Positions 7,632-15,169 of a DNA stretch of 64,000 nucleotides are shown piece by piece; within the stretch, counting starts at the first letter, position 1; every line of letters starts with the position of its first letter. The translations under genes and the position numbers were made by a program. The stretch is from Amycolatopsis sp. cg9 (GTDB lineage: Bacteria; Actinomycetota; Actinomycetes; Mycobacteriales; Pseudonocardiaceae). Where the stretch lies: assembly GCF_041346945.1 (NCBI RefSeq), contig NZ_CP166850.1, forward strand, positions 6,680,501 to 6,744,500, given 5' to 3'. A model generated the notes under the pieces. The model was not told where the DNA came from, ran no database searches, and saw only the letters and a list, made by a program, of their open reading frames with translations.

Positions 7632-9910
7632 GCCGACGCGTACCTTTCTTCCCGGGCGCGGACCGCTTCGGTCAGCCGTGCCGCGACTTCGGGCCGGAGC
7701 GGATCGACCCAGTCCTCTCGCAGCTTCTCGATCAGGTGGTTCAACCGTCGCTCATCGCTTTCGGTTTCGATCGCGTAGGGGAGGAACCGGGCCAGGGTTT
7801 CGAGGCATTCGTCATCCCGTTCGGCCACGCGGATCCACTTGCCGATCAGCTTCTTGGCGGTGAACCCGCCGGCACGGGCGCGAAGCGACTGGCGCAGCAG
7901 GTCGGCGATCGGCTCGGTGAGCTCCGGCTGTTGCCACTGCAGCGTCAGCAGCAGCGGCCACTTCTCCGCCGCCGCGGGCAGTTCGGGCCGCTCGCCGGTC
8001 ACCGAAATGGCCAGGTAGTCGAGCTCGAACCCGTAGAGATCGGTCAGCTGGTCGATCGCGGACAGTGCGAGGCGGCGAAGGCTGGTGCGCTCGTTCCGGA
8101 TCCACCGGCCCAGGCAGTCGAGAACCGGGCGGATCTCGCCGAACGCCAAGAGCTTCGCGATGCTGAACCCGGCGACGACGACGAGCGCGTCGTCCGGGCC
8201 GGTGGTCGGCGGGCGCTCCGCCGGCGTCCCGAGGATGCGCAGCTCGTTCAACGCTTCGGTGGCGTAGCGCCGGCCCAGGGTGAACCCGTGCGCCGACGCC
8301 GTGGTCCAGCGCGCCGCGTAGCTCCCGGTGCGGCACCAGCGGCGCAGCCGCGCCCGGATCGCCGGCCGGAGGTCTTCGTCCTGGGCGGCCTGGTCCAGCG
8401 CGATGGCCGCGGCCATCCGGCGCCGGACCGAGCTAGGCTTGCCGGGGGCGGCCAAGGCGCCGGGCGCGATCATCGTCCCGAAGCCGTAGATGAAGTCGAG
8501 CCCGCACAGGTACCCGGTCGCTTGCGCGGCGCGAACCCACACCAGGGCGCGGAGGTCCTTGCTCAGCTTGGTCAGCCACCAGGCGATGGCGTCGCGCATG
8601 CGGTGGTGGTTCTCCCAGACGTACTTGAGCACGGCGCTCGGGTACCGCTCGTCGTGGAAGAACAGCAGCGGCATGGGCACCAGCTCTTGACCGAACGTGG
8701 CGTACCCGTCGACCACCTTGGCGCGCAGGGCCGGCAGCCGGTGGTCCTGGTCGTCCGAGAACAGCGAGGTGCGCCTGGTCCCGGTCGGCCCGGTCGCGGC
8801 GATGAGCCGCTTGGCCAGCCGGCCGGCCGCGTCCGCGACGATGTGGTAAGGGGATTCGTTGAGGACGGCCAGCGCGATCCGGAAGGCGGCCAGGCGCAAG
8901 GCTTCGTCGCGTTCCTCGCCCGTCGGCATCGCCTGCAGTCCGGCGAACCACTCGGTGATCTGGAAGTACACCGCCTGCGCGGCTTCGCGTTCGACGTCGA
9001 CCCGGGTGAGCTCGTCCCTCGCGTGCTGGGCGAGCAACGCGGCCATCCGCACGGATTCGAGGGGACGCGGGCAGGGCCCGAGTGCCTTGGCCACCCAGTC
9101 CGCCGCCAGCAGGCCGGACATCCGGTCGTCGAAGTCCTCCGCGTCGCGGAGGACGGCTTCGTGTGAAGCGTGCTTCTCCAGGAGCGCCGCGGCATCGGGG
9201 GCGGAGTAGTCGTGGGCGTATCCCCCGAAGACGTCGGACGGCCGGGGATCGGTTTCGCTGACCAGTACGCAATAGGACTCGCTGTCCTTGCACAACCCGT
9301 GCAGCTTCTCCAGGTGGGTTTCGGTGAGCGAGCTCGCGACGCGCCGGGGGACCTCGGCGACGTACCCGGCCTTGCGTTCGGGCAGCCCGGCCTCGGTCAG
9401 CGACTTCACGGTTTCGCCGCTGTCCAAGCGGAAGACCCGCTCTCGCGTGAGGTGGTCGAGCAGGTGCAGGGCGGTGGTCACCCGGCCGGTGCCCGGGTGG
9501 CCGCGCAGGAGCAGGACCCGGTTGGCCCGCAGGGCCTCGAGCATTTCCGCGTAGCCGGGCACTTCGAGGTACCGTTCGCGGATCCACGTCAGTACCTCTT
9601 CGCGGACCGGGCCGGAGGTGCGGGAAACGGTGTGCCCGATGAAGATCTGGGTCCGGTCGCCGACCTGCAGTTCCTTGATGTCGCCCCGGCCGATCGACAC
9701 GGCCCGGCCGTACTGGTTGATCTCGGGGGACAGGAAGTGCTGCCCCTGCCGGAACGTCTTGCTGAAACTGCGTTTCTCTTCGCCGAGGAGGGTGTCACCG
9801 GCCTTCTCGCCGGCGTCCGGTGCCGCCGCGGAATCCGGTTTGGCGCCGGCCGCCGGGCCGGCGGCGTCGGGCGCTCCCGCCGCCGGCGGCGGGCTCGGTG
9901 GTGCGGTCAT
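7628..9910 (-). CDS. P-loop (STAND-like) protein with degenerate Walker A
   Basis: A 760-residue protein. Residues 1-45 are Ala/Pro-rich. Residues 65-100 hold a short strand-rich motif with GDRTQIFIGH (84-93). A nucleotide-binding-like domain follows with VLLLRGHPGTGRVTTALHLL; the Walker A core is G137-H-P-G-T-G-R143-V-T, with Arg in place of the catalytic Lys. A hydrophobic strand SYCVLVSETD (near 200) stands where Walker B should be, without a clear acidic pair. The remaining ~500 residues are helical. This suggests an inactive or modified STAND-type NTPase acting as a scaffold or sensor. Both ends overlap neighbours by 4 nt (ATGA), so it is the third gene of a coupled operon. The ATG at 9910 is the overlapping start. 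Confidence 0.65.
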   Translation of the reverse strand: MTAPPSPPPAAGAPDAAGPAAGAKPDSAAAPDAGEKAGDTLLGEEKRSFSKTFRQGQHFLSPEINQYGRAVSIGRGDIKELQVGDRTQIFIGHTVSRTSGPVREEVLTWIRERYLEVPGYAEMLEALRANRVLLLRGHPGTGRVTTALHLLDHLTRERVFRLDSGETVKSLTEAGLPERKAGYVAEVPRRVASSLTETHLEKLHGLCKDSESYCVLVSETDPRPSDVFGGYAHDYSAPDAAALLEKHASHEAVLRDAEDFDDRMSGLLAADWVAKALGPCPRPLESVRMAALLAQHARDELTRVDVEREAAQAVYFQITEWFAGLQAMPTGEERDEALRLAAFRIALAVLNESPYHIVADAAGRLAKRLIAATGPTGTRRTSLFSDDQDHRLPALRAKVVDGYATFGQELVPMPLLFFHDERYPSAVLKYVWENHHRMRDAIAWWLTKLSKDLRALVWVRAAQATGYLCGLDFIYGFGTMIAPGALAAPGKPSSVRRRMAAAIALDQAAQDEDLRPAIRARLRRWCRTGSYAARWTTASAHGFTLGRRYATEALNELRILGTPAERPPTTGPDDALVVVAGFSIAKLLAFGEIRPVLDCLGRWIRNERTSLRRLALSAIDQLTDLYGFELDYLAISVTGERPELPAAAEKWPLLLTLQWQQPELTEPIADLLRQSLRARAGGFTAKKLIGKWIRVAERDDECLETLARFLPYAIETESDERRLNHLIEKLREDWVDPLRPEVAARLTEAVRAREERYASA

Positions 9911-11166
9911 CGATCCCTCCCGTGCTGGTGCAAGTCGCCCATGATGAACGGGGCGGTGAACGTGCCGTGGCCGATGGCCGTGGAGTGGTCTCCGTGGGTG
10001 GTGGCGGTGATGGCCGGTGGCGAGCCGGCCCCGGCGGCCGGCGGGTCCTGGGGCGGCCCGGCTTCCGGTGGTATCGAGTGGCCCAGCACTCTGAGCCGGC
10101 ACCCCGCCGCGGCTTCCGGGCACCGGTAGGACTCGGGGAACACGAACCGCCCGCCCCGGCTCACGACCGTGTCGTAGACCTGTTCGGACACGACGATGAC
10201 GAAACGTCCCCCGGCCGCGGTGGCCAGCAGCCGGCCGGCCGGCTCCGAACCGGCGAGTCCGGCTGCTTCGGCACCGGCCGCCGCGGGGTCCGGGTCCCGC
10301 GCGATCCCCACCGCCAGCCGGACGCCGCGGAAGTGCGCATCGGCCTTCTCCCGCAGGTGCTCGAGCCAGACCCCGGTCAGCACGGTTCCGGAGAGGCCGG
10401 CGGGCACGCGGAACGAAAGAACCTCGCCGGAGCTTTCCGCACCTTCCGGCGCCGGCATGCCGACGGCTTCGAAAGACGGGCCCACGACCTGCTCGAAGAA
10501 CCCGGGCGGCGGGGCGGCCGCGCCGGCGAAGCGCAGGCCCACAGCCCAGGCGCCGAGCTGGGAAACGACCCGGTGACCGGGCGCCCCTGGCACGTGCACC
10601 CAAGCCGTGGCGAAGAACTCCTTCGCCGGCTCGGCCACCTCGGCCCGGGTGAAGTCCCGCACGGACAACGACGTGTGGCGCGGGCGGACCGAGCCCTCGA
10701 AGATCGCTTCGGAAACGACGAAGACGAGATTCGCCTCGGGAAAGACCTCGAGCAATTCGCGGACGGCGCGGGCGTCCCGCAGCCGGCAGACGTGGACCGG
10801 CGCGGCTCCGGCGTGGCCCAGGTCCGCCGGGATCGCGACGCCGTGGTGGACCGCCACCCGCAGCCGCAGCCGGGCCTGGGGCCGGAGGTCGTGGTTGTAC
10901 CGGCCGAGCCAGTCGTCGAGCTCCCGGACGAAGGAGCCGATCACCTGGGGCTCGGCGCTCCCGTCCGTGATCACCGACAGCAGCCCGTCGCCGGCGTCTT
11001 GCCGCTGCCACCGCTCCGGGTCGAGGCCGCCGCGCGTCGCCGACTCGCGCACGGCGGTCGCGAGCGCCCGCTGCAAGTCTCGTTGCTGCAGGTCGTCCCG
11101 CGTCCCGTAGCGCCAGGCGTCCACCGCGAGCAGCAGCGTCCGGGAGAACTGGCCGTCATCCGCCAC
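9907..11166 (-). CDS. Protein with two cyclase-like halves (class III nucleotide cyclase-like)
   Basis: A 419-residue protein. The N-terminal half resembles a class III cyclase homology domain: LLLAVDAW with Asp16, then AGDGLLSVI with Asp60, the two positions of the metal-binding aspartates; LRLRVAVHHGVA and APVHVCRLRDA match the later strand-turn-helix, although the usual Asn is His. The second half repeats the pattern (VRLAVGIARD, then FVIVVSEQVYDTVV against FVVSEAIFEGSV in the first half), giving an apparent internal pseudodimer. Residues 390-419 carry GDHSTAIGHGTFTAPF. I chose the GTG at 11166, which has GGAGG five bases upstream; longer in-frame starts run into the Crp gene. Cyclase activity is not proven. 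Confidence 0.55.
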   Translation of the reverse strand: MADDGQFSRTLLLAVDAWRYGTRDDLQQRDLQRALATAVRESATRGGLDPERWQRQDAGDGLLSVITDGSAEPQVIGSFVRELDDWLGRYNHDLRPQARLRLRVAVHHGVAIPADLGHAGAAPVHVCRLRDARAVRELLEVFPEANLVFVVSEAIFEGSVRPRHTSLSVRDFTRAEVAEPAKEFFATAWVHVPGAPGHRVVSQLGAWAVGLRFAGAAAPPPGFFEQVVGPSFEAVGMPAPEGAESSGEVLSFRVPAGLSGTVLTGVWLEHLREKADAHFRGVRLAVGIARDPDPAAAGAEAAGLAGSEPAGRLLATAAGGRFVIVVSEQVYDTVVSRGGRFVFPESYRCPEAAAGCRLRVLGHSIPPEAGPPQDPPAAGAGSPPAITATTHGDHSTAIGHGTFTAPFIMGDLHQHGRDR

Positions 11167-11197
11167 GGTGACCTCCGGTGATCGATTTCGCGTTGTC

Positions 11198-11902
11198 CTA
11201 ACTCTGAGCCACATCCCTCCCGCCGACCCCGTACTGATACGGGTTCTGCCCGGCGAGCTTGCTGAAACGGAGCAGAGCACCCAGGTCGCCGACCACGATG
11301 CGTCGATATTCGCTCCGGAGGACACCCAGCCGGTGGAGCCGCTGGGTCGTCTTTTCGAAGGTGCTCAACGCGACACCGGTGAGCGACGCGAGCTCGGCTT
11401 GGGTGAGCGACAGATCGAGCACCCAGCCGTCGCCGGTGTGGCGGCCGTGGCGCTGGACGACGTCGGCCAGCACCCGGCCGACGCGCAGGGGAGCCGGGCA
11501 CGTGAGGAGTTCCGCGCGGCGGCCGTTCGCCCAGTGGAGCCGGGCGCTCAGCGAGCTGGCCACGGCCCGCCACACGTCGGGGTGGCGGTCGAGGAACTCG
11601 TTCAGCTGGGCCTTGCCGACGAGCTTGGCCTGGACCGGGGTGCAGGTCTGCACGTTCGCCGAGCGCCGCCGTCCCTCGAAGACGGACATCTCGCCGAGGA
11701 TGTCGCCCGGCCCGCGCAGCGCGAGCAGGATCGGGCGGCCGAACTCGGTGTCGACCACGACCTTCAGCGTGCCGGACAGCGGGATCACGACGTGGTGGCT
11801 CTGTTCCCCCTGCCGGATCACGGTTTGCCGCGGACCGTAGGCCACCGTGGTCCCGAAGCTCAGCAGGGCGTTCCTGGTGCGGGTGCTCAGGAGACCGAGC
11901 AC
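11198..11902 (-). CDS. Crp/Fnr-type regulator, first gene of the conflict-like operon
   Basis: A 234-residue protein: cyclic-nucleotide-binding beta-roll (residues about 20-110, with GEQSHHVVIPLSGTLKVV and PGDILGEMSVFEG), a dimer helix, and a C-terminal winged HTH (LTQAELASLTGVALSTFEKT). It would sense a ligand, possibly a cyclic nucleotide, and bind DNA. The GTG at 11902 is the first canonical start but has no RBS. An in-frame CTG at 11935 has GGGAG five bases upstream and would add 11 residues including EWPAD, a likelier natural start. The gene is divergent from the PycTM-like gene and 31 nt upstream of the cyclase-like gene, so it probably controls both. Confidence 0.88.
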   Translation of the reverse strand: MLGLLSTRTRNALLSFGTTVAYGPRQTVIRQGEQSHHVVIPLSGTLKVVVDTEFGRPILLALRGPGDILGEMSVFEGRRRSANVQTCTPVQAKLVGKAQLNEFLDRHPDVWRAVASSLSARLHWANGRRAELLTCPAPLRVGRVLADVVQRHGRHTGDGWVLDLSLTQAELASLTGVALSTFEKTTQRLHRLGVLRSEYRRIVVGDLGALLRFSKLAGQNPYQYGVGGRDVAQS

Positions 11903-12090
11903 CGAGTCCGCGGGCCACTCTCGTCTTTGGTTCAGCGCAACTCCCGAGGTCCGAGTGCTCGTGTCGCGACGCGTGCGTGGGCTGTTACGGCATGGAACGC
12001 GTCTTCGGCGCCGGTGAACCCGTCGTCTGATGGGGTGTGGGAATCGGGGGCGCGCGAAGCTGGTGGCCGGGAGAAAGAACGGAGACGTAC

Positions 12091-12621
12091 GTGGGCCTCA
12101 GGACGATGAAGTGCGCCGCGGCACCGGGTACCGGACTGGAGCGTGAGCTGGGCACGGCGTTGAGCACGGTGACGTCGTTCCAAGGTGCGGTCCAGCACGC
12201 GGACGAAAAGGTGCGCACCGTGGTCGCGGTGCAGAGCACGATCACGGCACTGATCGCCGCCCAGCTGGCGTTCCTCCCGGCAGCCCGGCCGGCACCCGGG
12301 CTGCGCGTCACCGTTTTCGCGATCCTGGTGTTCTTCGTCGTGGGTTACGTGTATTCGGCCTACGAGCTGGTCCAAGCCCTCCGGCCGCGTACGGAACGCC
12401 TCGCCGTTCCGAACCGGTTCGCCTTTCCGACCGTGGCGGGCGCCTCCCGGGCGAGTCTTCCCGTGTCGCTGCGTCAGCAGTGCACCGAGGCACAGCAGCT
12501 CTCCAAGCTGCTCGCGGAGCTGGCGATGGTCAAACACCGCCACGTCCGGCGGGCCCTGGCCGGCACCGGAGTCCTGTTCCTCTGCGGTCCGCTCCTGCTC
12601 CTGGTCACCGGGCTCGCGTAG
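12091..12621 (+). CDS. PycTM-like membrane protein, putative conflict-system effector
   Basis: A 176-residue protein. Its first half has AVQHADEKVRTVVAVQ leading into a hydrophobic segment, then a second one (FAILVFFVVGYVYSAYELV) ending at ALRPR. After a soluble loop comes a helix ending AELAMVKHRHVRRALAG, then a last hydrophobic hairpin. The order AD-K helix, two membrane spans, ALRPR, helix with K-x-R-x-V-R, membrane span is that of PycTM (formerly DUF5706), the membrane effector of Pycsar anti-phage systems. I chose the GTG at 12091 with GGAG six bases upstream. It is divergent from the Crp/cyclase-like operon (188 bp between the chosen starts, 155 bp if the CTG start applies) and 3 bp from a convergent second Crp gene. 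Confidence 0.68.
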   Translation: MGLRTMKCAAAPGTGLERELGTALSTVTSFQGAVQHADEKVRTVVAVQSTITALIAAQLAFLPAARPAPGLRVTVFAILVFFVVGYVYSAYELVQALRPRTERLAVPNRFAFPTVAGASRASLPVSLRQQCTEAQQLSKLLAELAMVKHRHVRRALAGTGVLFLCGPLLLLVTGLA

Positions 12622-12624
12622 GAC

Positions 12625-13311
12625 TCATCCCTCCGCGACGGTCTCCAGCCGGGCGCGGTCGACGACGACGATCCGCCGGTAGCCGGTGCCGACGAGGCCG
12701 GCGTGCCGGAACCCGGCGAGCGCGCGGTGGACGGTCGGCTCGGCGGCGCCGACCAACCCGGCCAGCTCGGGCTGGGTGAGGTCCACCCCGATCTCGACAC
12801 CGGTCGACTCGGCCGTGCCGTACGCCGTGGCCAGCTCGAGCAGCACCCGCGCGAGCCGGATCCGCACCTCACGGCTGCCGAAGTCGACCCGCCGGCGAGT
12901 GGCCCAGCGGAGCTTGCCGCCCACACTGCTCCCGACCGCCAGCGCCACTTCCGGATGCCCCCCGAGGAAGTGGTGGAACTCGGGCTGGGTGACGAGCCTG
13001 GCTCGCACCCGGCCGGCGCAGGTGACCGTCGCCACCCGGGGCTGCCCGTCCATGCTCGCGAGTTCGCCGATCAGTTCACCGGCGGCGCGGATCGCGAGCA
13101 GTGCCACGTTCCCTTCCGGCGTCGCGGCCGTCACCTTGACGAAGCCGGTCACGATCACGAAGACGTGCGAAGTACTTTCGCCTTCCCTGAGCAGGACCTT
13201 GCCCGGCGAGTACTCGCGCGGGACACCCAGGCCGAGCAGGCCTGTTTTCGATGCCTCCGGCAGCTTGGCCAGGAAGCTGCCGGAGGGAAAGTCCCCGGTC
13301 AGGCTGCTCAA
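12625..13311 (-). CDS. Second Crp/Fnr-type regulator
   Basis: A 228-residue Crp-family protein: N-terminal beta-roll (YSPGKVLLREGESTSHVFVI, AAGELIGELASMDGQPR), dimerisation helix, and winged HTH (LTQPELAGLVGAAEPTVHRA). The start is TTG at 13311, supported by GGGAGGA just upstream; its N-terminus SGSFLAKLPEASKTGLLGLG matches the family. It ends 3 bp from the convergent PycTM-like gene. It resembles the other Crp-like protein in architecture but differs widely in sequence, so it is not a recent duplicate. It may be part of the same signalling locus or just a neighbour. Confidence 0.85.
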   Translation of the reverse strand: MSSLTGDFPSGSFLAKLPEASKTGLLGLGVPREYSPGKVLLREGESTSHVFVIVTGFVKVTAATPEGNVALLAIRAAGELIGELASMDGQPRVATVTCAGRVRARLVTQPEFHHFLGGHPEVALAVGSSVGGKLRWATRRRVDFGSREVRIRLARVLLELATAYGTAESTGVEIGVDLTQPELAGLVGAAEPTVHRALAGFRHAGLVGTGYRRIVVVDRARLETVAEG

Positions 13312-13454
13312 GGCTGTCCTCCCTCGCCGCCGAGCATGGTACGGACCGCCGCCGGCGGACCCAAGTGCGCCGAGCCGGGTGGCCGGGTTTTGTCGCGTCA
13401 GTGTCCAGCCGTTCGTCGGGGGACCGCGGGGGCGCGGCGGACTAGGGTGATCGG

Positions 13455-15116
13455 GTGCGGATCTTCACGATCGTCCTGTCATTGGTCCTGACGTGGGTGC
13501 TCTCCGGGGCCGTCGCCTCCGCCTCGCCCGTCGTGGAAGGGGACACCGACGATCCGGTGATCGCCGCGCCCGCGGTGACGCGGCCCGGTACCGCGCACTG
13601 CAGTGTCACCCTCGCCGATGCCTTCCGGTCCAACGCCGGCGATGGGACGCCGCGGTTCTACGAGGGGACGCTCGCGCCGCCCGCGGCTTGTCCGGGGCCG
13701 TGGGCGAAGGTCGTCATGGATCAGACCGTCACCGTGAGCGGGCGGCAGTACGACCGGATCGGGGATCTGCGGATCGGCGGGACCGAGGTCTGGTGGGGGA
13801 CGACCGAGGAGCCCAGTGGTGAGGGCCGGCGCGCGATCACCTACCACTTCGACAAGGACCTCACGCCCTACGCCGCGCTGCTGCGCACGCCGCAGCCCTT
13901 CCGCGGCGGCATCGAGAACTACAACTCGCCGGTCTACACCGGGGTCTACGCCCAGACCGTGACGCTCACCTACTACCAGGCCGACCGGAAGCACCCCGCG
14001 CCCGAGACCGCCGATCACGTCGCCGGGTTCGGGCACGCCGACGCGACCCCGGCCGCGCCCACCGTGCACTTCAGCGCGAAAGACCTGCCGCGCAACATCA
14101 CCCGCGCCTACCTCGAGGTCACCCTCGAAGGCCACGCCTGCGACGAGCAGTGGTTCGACGACGTTCCCGACGCCGTCTCGGCGAAGTACCCCGCCGCCGG
14201 GCTGTGCGGGAAGGGGCCCTACCGCGAAGCGAACTTCGCGATCGACGGAACCGCCGCCGGCAGCGCGTTCACCTTCCCGCACATCTACTCCGGCGGGATC
14301 GTGCCGCAGCTGTGGCGGCCGATCGTGGCGATCGACACCTTCAGCCTGCACGCCGAAACCTACGACGTGACCCCGTTCGCGGGCCGGCTCGTGGACGGCG
14401 GTGCGCACGACTTCTCCTTCTCCTTCGCGGACATCGGCGGTGAGTTCACCGTCGTCCCGACGCTACTGCTCTACACCGACAAAAACGCCGCGCGCACGTC
14501 CGGTGCCCTGACCCGGCACGACGTCGCGGCGGCCCCGGCGCGGCAGGAGGTGGTGAAGGACATCGACGGCGGCGTGAACGTCACCGTCACCGCGAAGCGC
14601 GACGACGTGACCGCCGGCTACGTCGACACCTCCGCCGGCCGCGTCTACACCCGCGTCGAGCGCACCCGCGACTACCGCAACAGCGACGACGTCACCGGCG
14701 GCGGTTTCACCCAGCACGTCGTCCAGGCCGATTCGGGCCAGCAGACGTCGACGTCCACAGTGGACGGACGGGTGCGGTCCGCCGCGCGGCACACGTGGTC
14801 CTACCCGCTGACCACCGACGCCACCGCGAACGTCACCGACGACCAGAACCTGCGGATCTCCGGCGCGGCTGAAATGACCAAGGTCCTCGGCGACCTCACC
14901 GGCGACGGCCGGAGCTGGCGGCCGGTGCGCGCGTCGCGGGAGTGGCTGAGCTCCTCGGGCGTGCTGGCCCGCACGAACGGCGTCAACACCGAAGCCGACG
15001 GGCGCTCCCGGACGTCGTTCGCCGGCTCGGACGACCTCGGCCGCCCGTACTTCCACTACGCCGCGAGCGAGCACGGGCTGATCACCGCGAACACGGAGCT
15101 GCCGCCGCGGAGGTGA
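13455..15116 (+). CDS. Secreted PNGase A-type peptide-N-glycosidase
   Basis: A 553-residue protein with a Sec signal peptide (residues 1-24, ending SASPVV). The centre has the hallmark sequence of the peptide-N4-(N-acetyl-beta-glucosaminyl)asparagine amidase A family: AYLEVTLEGHACDEQWFDD, then FTFPHIYSGGIVPQLWRPIV and YDVTPFAGRLVDG. These enzymes release N-linked glycans from glycoproteins; the plant and fungal members are best known. The protein would act outside the cell on host or environmental glycoproteins. The GTG at 13455 gives the signal peptide at the N-terminus. The gene stands alone; a secreted sialidase lies 22 kb away. Enzyme activity is inferred from family. Confidence 0.8.
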   Translation: MRIFTIVLSLVLTWVLSGAVASASPVVEGDTDDPVIAAPAVTRPGTAHCSVTLADAFRSNAGDGTPRFYEGTLAPPAACPGPWAKVVMDQTVTVSGRQYDRIGDLRIGGTEVWWGTTEEPSGEGRRAITYHFDKDLTPYAALLRTPQPFRGGIENYNSPVYTGVYAQTVTLTYYQADRKHPAPETADHVAGFGHADATPAAPTVHFSAKDLPRNITRAYLEVTLEGHACDEQWFDDVPDAVSAKYPAAGLCGKGPYREANFAIDGTAAGSAFTFPHIYSGGIVPQLWRPIVAIDTFSLHAETYDVTPFAGRLVDGGAHDFSFSFADIGGEFTVVPTLLLYTDKNAARTSGALTRHDVAAAPARQEVVKDIDGGVNVTVTAKRDDVTAGYVDTSAGRVYTRVERTRDYRNSDDVTGGGFTQHVVQADSGQQTSTSTVDGRVRSAARHTWSYPLTTDATANVTDDQNLRISGAAEMTKVLGDLTGDGRSWRPVRASREWLSSSGVLARTNGVNTEADGRSRTSFAGSDDLGRPYFHYAASEHGLITANTELPPRR

Positions 15117-15169
15117 GTCCCGTCTCGCCGTCGGTCACCCGATCGGGCTAGTGCGGTACTGTCGGGTAC

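Noticed and set aside
9911..11011. Upstream extension of the P-loop gene
   Set aside because: The frame is open through the cyclase-like gene but reads Arg/Gly-rich; ATG 9910 overlaps the previous stop and fits the operon pattern.
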